From Budorcas taxicolor (lineage: Eukaryota > Chordata > Mammalia > Artiodactyla > Bovidae), in assembly GCF_023091745.1 (NCBI RefSeq), contig NC_068935.1, positions 2,619,001 to 2,683,000 on the forward strand: a stretch of 64,000 nt of DNA, in the 5' to 3' direction. Both the position numbers and the translations under genes were made by a program. This document shows, piece after piece, positions 1-10,868 of this stretch. A model generated the notes under the pieces. The model was not told where the DNA came from and searched no databases. It worked only from the letters and a program-made list of their open reading frames with translations. Each line of letters opens with the position of its first letter. The stretch's first letter is position 1.

Positions 1-1502
1 TCTTTGCAACCTCATGGACTGCAGCACGTGGCTTCCCTGTCCATCACCAACTTCCAGAGCTAGCTCAAACTCATGTTCATTGACTTGGTGATGCCATCCA
101 ACTATCTCATCCTCTATCATCCCCTTCTCTTCCTGACTTCAATCTTTCCCAGCATCAGAGTCTTTTCTGAGTTGTTTCTTTGCATCAGGTGGCCAAAATA
201 TCAGAGCCTCATCTTGAGCATCAGTCCTTCCAATGAATATTCAGGACTGATTTTCTTTAGGATGGACTGGTTGGATATCCTTGCAGTCCAAGGGCTTCTC
301 AAGAGACTTCTCCAACACCACAGTTCAAAAGCATCAGTTTTTTGGTGCTCAACTTTCTTTATGATCCAACTCTCACATCCATACATGACTACTGGAAAAA
401 CCATAGCTTTAACTGTATGGACCTTTGTTGGCAAAGTAATGTCTCTGCTTTTGCATATGCTGCCTAGTTTGGTCATAGCTTTTCTTCCAAGGAGCAAACG
501 TCTTTTCATTTCACGGGTGCATTCACCATCGGTGGTGATTTTGGAGCCCAAGAAAAAAGTCTCTCACTTTTTGCATTGCTACCCCATCTATTTCTTATAA
601 GGTTATGGGACCAGGTGCCATGATGTTAGGTTTTTGAATGTTGAGCTTTAAGAAAGTTTTTTTCACTCTCCTCTTTCACTTTCATCAAGAAGCTCTTTAA
701 TTCCTCTTTGCTTTCTGCCATTAAGGGTGGTGTCATCTGCGTGTCTGAGGTTCTTAATATTTCTACCAGAAATCTTGATTCTAACTTGTGCTTCATCTAG
801 CCAGGTATTTCACATGATGTTCTCTGCATATAAGTTAAATCAGCAGAAAGACAATATACAGCCTTGATGTACTCCTTTTCCAATTTGGAACCAGTCTGTT
901 GTTCCATGTCCTGTTGTAACTATTGCTTCTTGATCTGCATACAGGCTTCTCAGGAGGCAGCTAAGGTGGTCTGTCTATTACCACCTGTTTCAGAATTTTC
1001 CACAGTTTGTTGTGATCCACACAGTCAAAGGCTTTGGCGTCGTCAATAAAGCAGAAGTAGATATTTTTTCTGGAATTCTCTTGCATTTTCTATAATCCTA
1101 AGGATTTTTGGCAACTTAATCTCTGGTTCGCCTCCCTTTTCTAAATCCAGCTTGAACATTGGAATTTCTCTGTCCACATGCTAATGAAGTCTAGCTTGCA
1201 ACATTTTCAGCATTTCTTTGTTAGTATATGAAATGAGGGCAATTATGTGGTAGCTTGACCATTCTTTGGCATTGCTTTCTTTGGGACTGGAATGAAAACT
1301 GATGTTTTCCAGTCCTGTGGCCACTGTGGAGTTTTCCAAATTTGTGTAGTGTGTTAACACATCACCTTAGGATTTGAAATAGCTCAGCTGAAATTACATT
1401 ACCTCCACTAGCTTTGTTCATAGTGATGCTTCCTAATTCCCACTTGACTTCACATTCCAGGTTGTCTGGTTCTAGGTGAGTGATCACACCATTGTGGTTA
1501 TT
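1..1502 (-). mobile_element. BovB (RTE) LINE fragment, 3' part
   Basis: The minus strand reads the BovB reverse-transcriptase C-terminal half and 3' region. Recognisable translated blocks include MGSKITTDGEC and VVMYGCESW (551-201). Further right the reverse complement carries the RT palm segments and the block around GNVISAELFQIL. Stops and frameshifts break the frame, so it is dead. The left end is cut by the window just short of the BovB terminal GAACT repeat; the element is 5'-truncated at about 1502. Its 3' region belongs to the older, more diverged BovB type. Confidence 0.93.
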
Positions 1503-1504
1503 GG

Positions 1505-1716
1505 GTGAAACTGGTAGTAAAGAAACCACTTGCCATTGCAGGAGATTCAGGAGATGTAGAATTGATCCCTGGGTCAGGAAGATTCCTTGGAGTAGGAAAT
1601 GACAACCCACTCCAGTGTTCTGGCTGGGATAATCCCATGGACAGAGGAACCTGGAAAGCTACAGTCCTTAGGGTCATAAAGTGTCATACATGACTGAAGT
1701 TACTTAGCACACGTGA
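1505..1716 (+). mobile_element. Bov-tA SINE
   Basis: A diverged tRNA-Glu-like head (GGTAGTAAAGAA, TTGCCATTGCAGGAG, GATCCCTGGGTCAGGAAGA) is followed by the Bov-A body (ACCCACTCCAGTGTTCT, CCCATGGACAGAGGA) and the terminal GACTGAAGT. It directly abuts the 5'-truncated end of the preceding BovB. Confidence 0.85.
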
Positions 1717-1852
1717 ACAGCACACATAGACACACTGACACACACAACATACATATATATGCATAAATATATGGATTTTAGAGCACTAAAAATTACACAT
1801 TTAAAGCATCTAAGATTATGTATATATTATATATACATATATATGTATGTGC
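1717..1852. repeat. TA/CA-rich low-complexity DNA
   Basis: Alternating purine-pyrimidine runs (ACACAC, then TATATA mixtures) separate a SINE from a BovB 3' end. No coding signal is seen. Confidence 0.7.
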
Positions 1853-2850
1853 CAGTTCAGTACAGTTCAGTCGTTTAGTCGTGTCTGACTCTTTGTGACC
1901 CCATGAATCCCAGCACACCACAATTCCCTGTATATCACCAACTCCCGGAGTCTACACAAACTCATATCCATCGAGTCAGTAATGCTATCCAGCCATCTCA
2001 CCCTTTGTCATCCTCTTCTCCTCCTAACCCCCAATCCCTGCCAACATCAAGGTCTTTTCCAATGAGTCAACTCTTCGCATGAGGTGGCCAAAGTATAGGA
2101 GTTTCAGCTTTAACATCAGTCCTTCCATTGAACACCCAGGACTGATCTTCTTTAGGATGGACTGGGTGGATCTACTTGCAATCCAAGGGACTCTCAAGAG
2201 TCTTCTCCAACACCACAGTTCAAAAGCATCAATTCTTCGGCACTCAGCTTTCTTCACAGTCCAACTCTCACATCCATACATGACCACAGGTAAAACCATA
2301 GCCTTGATTAGACGGACCTTTGTTGGCAAAGTAATGTCTCTGCTTTTGAATATGCTATCTAGGTTGGTCATAAGTTTTCTTCCAAGGAGTGAGCGTCTTT
2401 TAATTTCATGGCTGCAGTCACCATCTGCAGTGATTTTGGAGCCCCCAAAAATAAAGTCTGACACTGTTTCCACTGTTTCCCCATCTATTTCCCATGAAAT
2501 GGTGGGACCAGATGCCATGATCTTCGTTTTCTGAATGTTGAGCTTTAAGCCAACTTTTTCACTCTCCTCTTTCACTTTCATCAAGAGGCTTTTCAGTTCC
2601 TCTTCACTTTCTGCCATAAAGGTGGTGTCATCTGCATATCTGAGGTTATTGATATTTCATCCAGCAATCTTGATTCCAGCTTGTGTTTCTTCCAGTCCAG
2701 TGTTTCTCATGACGTACTCTGCATATAAGTTAAATAAGCAGGGTGACAATATACAGCCTTTACATACTCCTTTTCCTATGTGGAACCAGTCTGTTGTTTC
2801 ATGTCCAGTTCTAACTGTTGCTTCCTGACCTGCATACAGATTTATCAAGA
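1853..2850 (-). mobile_element. BovB LINE fragment, 3' 1 kb
   Basis: It starts at the BovB terminal repeat (CAGTTCAGT on the + strand) and runs antisense to the RT region. A 197-codon open frame at 2617-2024 (-) spans the C-terminal part (SLLMKVKEESEKVG, VVMYGCESWTVKKAE, FGHLMRRVDSLEKTLML). It lacks the endonuclease and the RT catalytic core, so it is non-functional. The 5' truncation is at about 2850, next to a TA repeat. Confidence 0.94.
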
Positions 2851-2856
2851 TATGTG

Positions 2857-2890
2857 CATATATATATATATATATACACATATAATACAT
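2857..2890. repeat. (TA)n microsatellite
   Basis: A TATATA run followed by CACATATAATACATATA abuts the truncated end of the BovB copy. Confidence 0.8.
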
Positions 2891-2892
2891 AT

Positions 2893-4440
2893 ACAGTTTT
2901 TCCTCTTCCAATTTGGTATCTGTTAGAGTAGGTTTCACATCATTCTTTTACTTTACCTAAAAATGTTTTGCGTACTTCTACAGAAGAAGTCATAAAGGGT
3001 TTTTAAAAAGGAACATATCTTTTAGATTCTTTTAAATAATGCATTATATTCATGCTTGATTATAGAAAGAAGTCAACTGGGACATAAAGACAGTTAAAAC
3101 ATTTTTTTATATTGCATCACCTTAAATCGTTTCTATATTGCTCTATTTCTTTTTATTATGCATAGTTAGTGGTGAGAACTGTATGCCTTTGGGCCTTTCT
3201 AAGGAAGTGTTGAGGTTTTCTGCACTGCAGAACACCCTAGGATCTTATTACCATGCTCCAATACTAATCACGTGTTATCTTTTTAGAACAACATCTTTAT
3301 GTAACATGTCATGCGTTAGAGGGGGTTTTGTAAAAAGACATACTCTTAAGTTAGCAAGAGAAATTCAATGTCAGTTTCCTATCTGCCAAAAGAAGGGTGT
3401 GAGTAGAGGAAGTTGCAGATATTTGATCTATCAAGTATTTCATTTCTCTCTTATCAAAAACATCTCTCTATACCATGGGTGAGATTAGGTGACTTGGAGT
3501 GTTGCAATAAAGCCAAATGATTATAGGATTTTAAAAATTCTCTCTCCCATATGTTCAAAAATTCAAGTGAGCAGAAGTAAGCACATAAACTAAACTGCAA
3601 GCAGAAACAGCAATTATTCAAAATGAACTACTCCAAATGGAGATGTAAAGAAGAGAGAATACAAAAAGACTATCAAAGAAAGTTCCACAAAAGCACTGAA
3701 AGGAGGCATTTTTGAGAGCCAAACTAAGGAAACTAGTTGCCTAAATAGTAGGTCTGTTTAATCCACCATCCTATAACCTTTTGGCACAGCTATTAGTCTA
3801 TTAGATTATAAATTCTAAGTAAACCTGAGTAAATTTTGAAGCTGTAATTATTATATATTTGAGGTACACTGAACTAATAATTAACTTTCATAGGTTTACT
3901 GTTACTTTGTATATGTACTCAACATATTTGCCAAACATTAAAAAAAAAAAAAAAAGCTTTTACAATGTAAGAGGGTTAAGGGTGGAGATGAAGTACCAGG
4001 GTTTATGCAAAACAAAACAAAGTTGGCATTACTGCTGCCTATATTGATAAATTCAATTTAATTAGACCTCTCCTTTGTTACTTTAGATCTTCAAACACTT
4101 CATACCAAAATTAGTAATAAGACAAATTAAAGTAAAAATAGACATTGTTTTCATGCCTTGTTAGTAATTAGCAGACTACTCCCTGGCACATTAGTGTTCC
4201 AGAAATATTAATGTATCTTCCAAGGAAAAAGACGGAGGGCTTGCATGCCCTGTTTAATAGTCCTCCCCAAAATACTTGATAACCTCTAAAATGCTTTATG
4301 AAGTCTTGTGTTAAATAACTGTTTAACATTGTCATGCAATGTTTCTCCATTTTGAGACAGAAAACTTTGTTTCCCAAACTTTGTTCTGTTAGCTCTCAGA
4401 ACAAAGTGTGGGGAATCTTGTCATAGAGTCATGTATTTTA
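2893..4440. other. Unassigned AT-rich sequence
   Basis: No repeat family or gene is recognised. It contains a 17-base A run at about 3940-3956. An open frame of 114 codons at 3138-3482 (+) has no supporting context (see rejected items). Confidence 0.5.

Positions 4441-4484
<44 letters not shown>
4441..4484. repeat. (TA)n microsatellite
   Basis: About 44 bases of nearly pure TA dinucleotide with one TG interruption near its start. It is likely polymorphic in length. Confidence 0.9.
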
Positions 4485-4486
<2 letters not shown>

Positions 4487-5215
4487 AAGAAGCATTCTTT
4501 TTATTCATCTCTCAAAGGGAAAGATTTAAATCACTGATGAGAAAAATAAAACAATGCAAAACATGAGCTGATTATTAACATATATGAGATAACTCTTCTG
4601 TGGTTAATTGGGGAAATCATTTGAATCTATGATTTGATTCTTAGGCTAAGTGGAAGGTATAATGAAAGAGGGAAGGACTATTTATTTTTAAAGTGGATGT
4701 TAGTCCAAACCAGTAGAAAGAAAAAAAAAAAAAAAACAGGAAAGATAGGCAATCAAATTGCTAAACAAACAAGGGCTGGTAGAGCAGGTTGTGAGAATAC
4801 AGTTGAGGCCAGAACGAGGCTTTCTGTCAGAATTAATCTCCATTCTCACTATAAATCACAACTGCCTAACATATATGTAAAAAATCTCAGATCCCAAGGG
4901 CAACAGGCTACTCTAAATGAGAAAGACAAATGAATTAGCGCAGATTCTTTTTCCAGTCTCAACAAAAAGAAATAACTTTTTTCCTTGGGAAGGTCTGCAT
5001 GAAGAGATTGATAGAACTGATGAAAGTGACCTTATAAAACTATAACTCTTTTAAAACTGGTAATGGGCACTGCCTCATGGAAACATGAAAAAGGGAAAAT
5101 TAATGACAGCAGAGATCTAGGTCCTGCCAATTAATATTGATGTCTGAAATCTAGACATAATGCTTTCAGGCTTTACTATTTAAAGTATGACCAACAAGCC
5201 AGCAGTGTTGGTTAT
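4485..5215. other. Unassigned AT-rich sequence
   Basis: No gene or named repeat is seen. The only landmark is an A run at about 4721-4736, with no recognisable retroposon body attached. Confidence 0.45.
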
Positions 5216-5223
5216 GAAGAAGG

Positions 5224-5226
<3 letters not shown>

Positions 5227-5259
<33 letters not shown>

Positions 5260-5518
5260 AGTCACTTCAGTCGTGTCCAACTCTGTGCGACCCCACAGAC
5301 GGCAGCCTACTAGGCTCCCCCGTCCCTGGGATTCTCCAGGCAAGAACACTGGGGTGGGTTGCAATTTTCTTCTCCAATGCATGAAAGTGAAAAGCGAAAG
5401 TGAAGTTGCTCAGTCGTGCCGGACTCTTAGCGACCCCATGGATTGCAGCCTACCAGGCGCCTCCGTCCATGGGATTTTCCAGGCAAGAGTGCTGGAGTGG
5501 GGTGCCATTGCCTTCTCC
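5227..5518 (-). mobile_element. Bov-A2 SINE (dimeric)
   Basis: Antisense dimeric Bov-A2. Its CAG-triplet tail reads as (GCT)9 at 5232-5258 on the + strand. Two Bov-A units follow, joined by the linker GCATGAAAGTGAAAAGCGAA. Imperfect 11-base flanks (GAAGAAGGTTG at 5216-5226, GAGGAAGGCTG at 5519-5529) may be its target duplication. The alanine-rich frame across the triplet run is not a gene. Confidence 0.93.
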
Positions 5519-5546
5519 GAGGAAGGCTGATAGAAATGCATAATAT

Positions 5547-5571
5547 AAAAATAAATTAATTAATTAAAAAA
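5547..5571 (+). mobile_element. Tail-only L1-type insertion
   Basis: A 25-base A/T-rich insert lies between two perfect 15-base direct repeats, AGAAATGCATAATAT at 5532-5546 and 5572-5586. The insert resembles the AATAAATTAA tail of older ruminant L1 copies. The structure fits target-primed insertion that copied only the tail. Confidence 0.65.
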
Positions 5572-5627
5572 AGAAATGCATAATATCAGTTCTCACCCAG
5601 GACCTAGTGAATCAGGATCTGAATTTT

Positions 5628-5662
5628 ATTTTATTTTGTTTTATTTATTTATTTATTTTTTA
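5628..5662 (-). mobile_element. Tail-only L1-type insertion
   Basis: A 35-base T-rich insert lies between perfect 14-base repeats, AGGATCTGAATTTT at 5614-5627 and 5663-5676. On the minus strand the duplication begins at TT/AAAA, the L1 endonuclease preference. No element body is present. Confidence 0.65.
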
Positions 5663-5710
5663 AGGATCTGAATTTTAAGAAAATTTTCAATTTGTGGAAT
5701 ACTGACTTAA

Positions 5711-5812
5711 TTAGAGGCATGATTCTCAAAGTTCTCTGTGCATAATAATCACTTGGAGAGTTTAAAAAATTCCAAACTGATATCTAGGTCTCACCCCCAT
5801 GTATATAACCCA
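5711..5812. mobile_element. MER3/MER5-like hAT remnant
   Basis: GATTCTCAAAGTTCTCTGTG, CACTTGGAGAGTTTAAAA and CTAGGTCTCACCCCCATG match the general layout of mammalian hAT-Charlie MITEs. It is short and diverged, so the exact subfamily is uncertain. Confidence 0.45.
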
Positions 5813-6044
5813 TGGTGTATTTTAGATGAAAGTCATTATGTTATTTGAAAGAATTTTAGGTCATGAATGCTGCTAAATATTTCAATAATTTTCAGCACGT
5901 GTAAGAAAAGTGTTAAAGTGGAACACAAATCATATCTAGCAGGCTGACTGCAGGATTCTAGAAGGACATGAGGATAAGCAACAGAGGCAGATGAGTTTTG
6001 GCTGGGACACACGCGTGCTTCTTCAAGAGCATTATTTAAAGCAA

Positions 6045-6235
6045 CAGTCCTCAACCTTTTTGGCACCAGGGACTGGTTTTGTGGAAGACAGCTTTTCCAT
6101 GGACCTGGGTGGGGACAAGAGATGTTTTGGGATAATTCAAGCCCATTACATTTATTGCACATTTTATTTCTATTATTATTACATCAGCTCACCTCAGATC
6201 ATCAGGCATGAGATCTCAGAGGTTGGAGGCCCCTG
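6045..6235 (-). mobile_element. hAT-Charlie MER1-type remnant
   Basis: Both ends look like one terminal inverted repeat: CAGTCCTCAACC at the left, and CAGGGGCCTCCAACC read on the minus strand at the right. The interior (TTTTTGGCACCAGGGACTGG, TTCAAGCCCATTACATTTAT) is the familiar MER1/Charlie text. The 108-codon minus-strand frame overlapping it is incidental. Confidence 0.7.
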
Positions 6236-7496
6236 AAAAAGGACAGTGCAGAGAATTATATTATCGGTCCTCTGGCCACCTACTTACAGGTTAATGTTTA
6301 ATTTTTCAGAAATTTGGAGAATTAAATAGAAGCAGAAATTATGTGTCTGCATGAAATATTGGAAAACTTTGTGACTGTTAGGGAATCACCTAGATATGTG
6401 TGTTGTTAAAGATTTTTTCCTTCTTTTAGTAGGATTTTTCAGTACACGGTGGACTTTTCTTGCTAATGGCAGGAGACATCACCTATAGCAACGACAAAGG
6501 CAAGATAACTTTCATTTCCATTGGAGGCATTAAGAAAGTAAACTGGAGGGCCTCTATAGGAGCAGGGAATGATTAGATGCATACAACAAACATTGTGCAA
6601 CTTTTAAAATTAAAATTTACCAGATTAAAAAATAAAAGTCTTCGTAACAAACTGCAAATTAAGACAACATAATCTTTTCAAAAGAAAAATAAAGAAACTA
6701 TGGGATATCAAACTATAAACAGATACATTTTACAGCATATTAGTTTTTATTCAAACTGAATCTGTGAATTAGACTGATACAGTTTCCCTCTACCAGATCC
6801 TATTTTGTTACTAAAGAATGACAATCTAGCTTTTGTCTATGCTCTTAGCTCCTTTGTGCCTCGCATCTTGGTCTAATGACAAAATAATGTTAATGATTGT
6901 TCAAATATAGACTCAGCATACCATCGAGTCTAAAGCAAGTTTCTCTCTGTTTTAAGACTGAGTTCTCATTTGTTTTATCCTTTAAATTCTATAAATCTGC
7001 CCCTCAGCTTCTCAAGGGACTCTCCATTTTTCACTCACCTGTAGAGAAAACCTGACTGATATACACTGAATTCACAGTATTGCCAACTCAGTTTAAGTCA
7101 CTTCCATTCTTTTTTGTTGTTGTTGTTAATCTCTTTGATGACATCACTGCTATCCAGAGAATGTGGTTTTCCAGGTAGGATCATTAATATTTCATCCAAT
7201 TAAAAAAAAATTCCAACATATTAAGCATGATATAAATAGGAAAGGGTAGGGAATATTTTATCTCATAAGACTCTTAAGGGATTATATGTGGTGCAATAAA
7301 CAAAATTTAGACAATATGCAGTTAAAGAAAAAATATGTAAACTTATCACAGGTTGGCTGGCAGTATGAAAGGATTGTGAGCATAAAGGTAAATATTACCT
7401 GAAGGGTGGAAGGGCTGAAATAAATGTTTATATCTAATTGGATCTTTGTTGTAATTGGAAAGTGTAATAAAAGATAACTAGTTGTAATAATGTCCT
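6236..7496. other. Unassigned AT-rich sequence
   Basis: I see no gene, structural RNA or recognisable mobile element here. A (GTT)n tract at about 7116-7128 is the only simple repeat. Confidence 0.5.
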
Positions 7497-7845
7497 ATCA
7501 ATGACAGAACAAATTACTTAATAATTTAGCAGCTTAAAATAACTCTCAATAGTTAACTTGTTCTGTGAGTGAGAATTCTGACGCAGCATGGCTGGATACT
7601 CTCCTGAGGCCTCATAATATTGAAATCAATGTGTTTGCCAAGGCTGAAGTTCACATCTAAGGATCAGAGTTGTCTAAGCTTACTGGTTTTTGGAAGAATG
7701 TATTTCCTTCTCATGCTCTTCACATGGTATCTTTGTCTTCAAGTCAGTAATGACATATTGAGCCATTCTCACTCTTCAGACATCTCTATTTTCCCCTTAT
7801 ACTTTAAATGGCTCATGTGATTATATTGGGATCACTTGGATAACC
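7497..7845 (-). mobile_element. Ancient mammalian interspersed repeat, unnamed
   Basis: CAAATTACTTAATAATTTAG, CAGCTTAAAATAAC, GCATGGCTGGATACTCT and the following text resemble an abundant old mammalian repeat with the phrase TTAGCAGCTTAAAACAAC. I cannot name the family, and the orientation is a guess. Confidence 0.35.
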
Positions 7846-7849
7846 CAAT

Positions 7850-8176
7850 CAGTTCAGTTCAGTTCATTTGATCAGTTGTGTCCGACTCTTTGTGACCCCA
7901 TGAATCGCAGCACGCCAGGCCTCCCTGTCCGTCACCAACTCCCGGAATTCACTCAGATTCACGTCCATTGAGTCAGTGATGCCATCCAGCCATCTCATCC
8001 TCTGTCATCCCCTTGTAGTACAGCCTTGACGTACTCCTCTTCCTATTTGGAACCAGTCTGTTGTTCCATGTTCAGTTCTAACTGTTGCTTCCTGACCTGC
8101 ATACAGGTTTCTCAAGAGGCAGGTCAGGTGGTCTGGTATTCCCATCTCTTGAATAATTTTCCACAGTTTTTTGTGG
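7850..8176 (-). mobile_element. BovB LINE fragment with internal deletion
   Basis: Antisense BovB 3' end from the terminal CAGTTCAGT repeat to about 8014. It then jumps without filler to the RT segment TACAGCCTTGACGTACTCC at about 8018 and continues to 8176. Comparison with the copy at 1853-2850 shows about 0.6 kb of BovB missing at the join. Confidence 0.92.
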
Positions 8177-8177
8177 A

Positions 8178-8645
8178 TTCTGATCATTCTGCTCAAAACT
8201 CTTCAGTGGATTTCTATAACACCTAGGAAAAGTTTCCAAACTCTGTATCCTTGCCTACAAGGCACTGCATGACCTAATCTTTGCCTATTTCTGTTTCATC
8301 ATCTCTTGCTACCCTCTACTTTGCACTGTATGCTCTGGCCACTGAGACCTTTTAGTTTCAGAAATACACTAAACTATTTTGCTCCACAGGGCACTTGTAG
8401 ATACTGTTCCTTCTGGTTATAATATACACCCTTCCTTCTAGTTCCAAAACTTTGTGCTTTGCTAGAGTGTCATCTTTCTGGTCTCATCATAAACATTCTC
8501 TTCCAAGAGGTTTACCTGATTGTCTCTGTTATTTATTTTATTTTTTATATCAAAATATTATTTAATTTCATGACACTAACTTATATAAAAATAGTGTATT
8601 GTATCTGTTTTCTGTCTCTCTTTCCCTAGTACACTGTTTCTCTGG
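8178..8645 (+). mobile_element. L2 LINE 3' region
   Basis: Text such as CTCAAAACTCTTCAGTGGAT, CCTACAAGGCACTGCATGAC and GTATGCTCTGGCCACTGAGA matches the familiar 3' part of LINE2 in sense orientation, strongly diverged. No coding capacity remains. Confidence 0.75.
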
Positions 8646-8650
8646 CTGAA

Positions 8651-9367
8651 ACGCCCGTCATTGGTCTAAGCTTAATTACAGGGTACATGGGGAAGTCTAT
8701 TCCTTCTTCAACATTACAGATTTCAAAATTCTTTAATACAAATATCATGTCCTTCCTGAGTAGTTTATCCTCTAGCCCAAATATCTCCTATTCCACCAAC
8801 TGTTTCCTTTTTCACATGGTTTTGTAGCCTTTCAGCACCTCTTTCAGTCTTCTCTCTACTCTTAGCCAAATCCCATTCATCCATCAACCACCAGCTACTC
8901 CTAGATATTCTTCATTTCCATCCCTGTTTGCCCTCATCCTGCTACTCTCACATTTAGAGAATATTCTCTATGAGAGAAAAGGAATATTTTCCATATTTGA
9001 TTTCAAAGTTGAGTCCAAAATGTAAGAGATTGAAGGTTTTTTGTTTTTTTTTTCTGATTTAAGACTGTGATGTTAAGGCACCCAATGTAATTTAGCCTTG
9101 TGATAAGAAGTAAGAGAGCCACAAAACCAGAGTGATGTAGTGAAACATAGAAACAGTCTTGAATATTATGTTATTTCTCTTCTATAACAATTTACCAGAA
9201 TTGTCTACCTATTTTGTGACCAACTGAAAAATCTAGTTCCAAATAGAATTTAGTGGATACTCTGATAGCTGTGAGAAAAGAATTTTGATTGCATACTCAG
9301 CAATGTTCATATTACCTTGCTGACCTACTAATTATAGGCTTGCCTGCAGGAATCTCACAACAAAACA
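8651..9367. other. Unassigned sequence
   Basis: No repeat or gene is recognised. It contains one short T-rich run near 9040. Confidence 0.45.
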
Positions 9368-9898
9368 TGCTAGCATGTGAAATGAGAAGTAGCAACTGTA
9401 CAGTAGTTTTATCATTATTTGGCATTGTTTTTCTTTGGGATTAGAATGAAAACTGACTTTTTCCAGCCCTGTGGCCACTACTGAATTTTCCAAATTTTCT
9501 AGTATATGGAGTATGGCACTTTAACAGTGTCATCTTTTAGGATTTTAAATAGCTCAACTGGAATTCCATCACTTCCACTATCTTTTTTGTAGTGCTGTTT
9601 CCTACGGCCCACTTGACTTCGTACTCTGGGATGTCTGGCTCTAGGTGAATGACCACAACATCATGTTTATCCAGGTCATTAAGACCTTTTAGGTACAGCT
9701 CTTCTGTCTAGTTAATATCTTCAGCTTCTGTTAAGTCCATACAGTTTCTGTCCTTTATTGTGCCCATCTTTGCATGAAATGTTCCCCTGGAATCTCTAAT
9801 TTTCTTGAAGATATTTCTAGTCTTTCCCATTCTATTGTTTTTCTGGTTTTTTTTTTTTTTTTTTTTTTGGCATTGTTCACTTGAGAAGGCTTTCTTTT
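9368..9898 (-). mobile_element. BovB LINE, left segment of a split copy
   Basis: Antisense BovB from the RT N-terminal region toward the endonuclease/RT linker. It contains a 22-base T run (9847-9868) where other copies have mixed sequence. An L1 interrupts it at 9899; the last 16 bases (9883-9898) are the duplicated target. The rest resumes at 10800. Confidence 0.9.
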
Positions 9899-10799
9899 TT
9901 TTATTTTTTTATTTTTTTTATATGCAGTAACAGTTTTATTTTATTTTATTTTATTTTTATTTTTTTTAGTATTAAGTTTTTTATTTTTTTAATTTTAAAA
10001 TCTTTAATTCTTACATGTGTTCCCAAACATGAACCCCCCTCCCACCTCCCTCCCCATAACATCTCTGTGGGTCATCCCCATGCACCAGCCCCAAGCATGC
10101 TGTATCCTGCGTCAGACATAGACTAGCGATTCAATTCTTACATGATAGTATACATGATAGAATGCCATTCTCCCAAATCATCCCACCCTCTCCCTCTCCC
10201 TCTGAGTCCAAAAGTCCGTTATACACAGCTGCGTCTTTTTTCCTGTCTTGCATACAGGGTCGTCATTGCCATCTTTCTAAATTCCATATATATGTGTTAG
10301 TATACTGTATTGGTGTTTTTCTTTCTGGCTTACTTCACTCTGTATAATCGGCTCCAGTTTCATCCATCTCATCAGAACTGATTCAAATGAATTCTTTTTA
10401 ACAGCTGAGTAATACTCCATTGTGTATATGTACCACAGCTTTCTTATCCATTCATCTGCTGATGGACATCTAGGTTGTTTCCATGTCCTGGCTATTATAA
10501 ACAGTGCTGCGATGAACATTGGGGTACATGTGTCTCTTTCAATTCTGGTTTCCTCAGTGTGTATGCCCAGCAGTGGGATTGCTGGGTCATAAGGGAGTTC
10601 TATTTGCAATTTTTAAAGGAATCTCCACACTGTTCTCCATAGTGGCTGTACTAGTTTGCATTCCCACCAACAGTGTAGGAGGGTTCCCTTTTCTCCACAC
10701 CCTCTTAAAAAAATAAATAAATAAAATAAAAAAAAATAAAAACAATTGGACTATATATATAAAAAAAAAAATCTGCAAGCAATAAATGCTGGAGAGGGT
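9899..10799 (-). mobile_element. L1 insertion with 5' inversion
   Basis: Antisense L1: T-rich tail, 3' UTR and the end of ORF2 (9899-10706). A 65-base A-rich stretch (10707-10771) follows, then 28 bases of L1 in the opposite orientation (10772-10799). A perfect 16-base target duplication GAGAAGGCTTTCTTTT flanks it (9883-9898, 10800-10815). The minus-strand frame 10609-10277 is the ORF2 C-terminus (SADEWIRKLWYIYTMEYYSA). The tail type (TTAATTTTAAAATCTTTAAT) is shared with the fragment at 54,672. Confidence 0.93.
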
Positions 10800-10868
10800 G
10801 AGAAGGCTTTCTTTTCTCTCCTTGCTATTCTTTAGAACTCTGCATTCAGATGGGTATGTTTCCTTTTC
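10800..10868 (-). mobile_element. BovB LINE, right segment of the split copy
   Basis: It continues the BovB at 9368-9898 after the L1: AGAAGGCTTTCTT and TTCTTTAGAACTCTGCATTC match the linker region of the near-full-length copy. It is 5'-truncated at about 10868. Confidence 0.85.

Larger units (their letters stand above)
5530..5700. mobile_element. Ancient MER5-like hAT remnant, twice interrupted
   Basis: With two short insertions removed, the text (AGAAATGCATAATAT, TCACCCAGGACCTAGTGAAT, AGGATCTGAATTTT) resembles the conserved stretch of MER5-type nonautonomous hAT elements. The interruptions at 5547-5571 and 5628-5662 are each flanked by direct repeats. The family assignment is from memory. 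Confidence 0.5.

Noticed and set aside
2079..2534. Long frames on the strand opposite BovB, here and at 33312-33935 and 39739-40260.
   Set aside because: They recur antisense to every well-preserved BovB RT region and are shadows of it.
3138..3482. 114-codon open frame starting near an acceptor-like tract; residues ENCMPLGLS faintly recall the start of a discoidin-type domain.
   Set aside because: The conserved residues expected later in such a domain are absent, the composition is that of random AT-rich DNA, and there is no donor, neighbour exon or repeat-free conservation evidence.
5187..5384. Open frame with a run of alanines.
   Set aside because: It is the (GCT)9 tail and body of an antisense Bov-A2 SINE.
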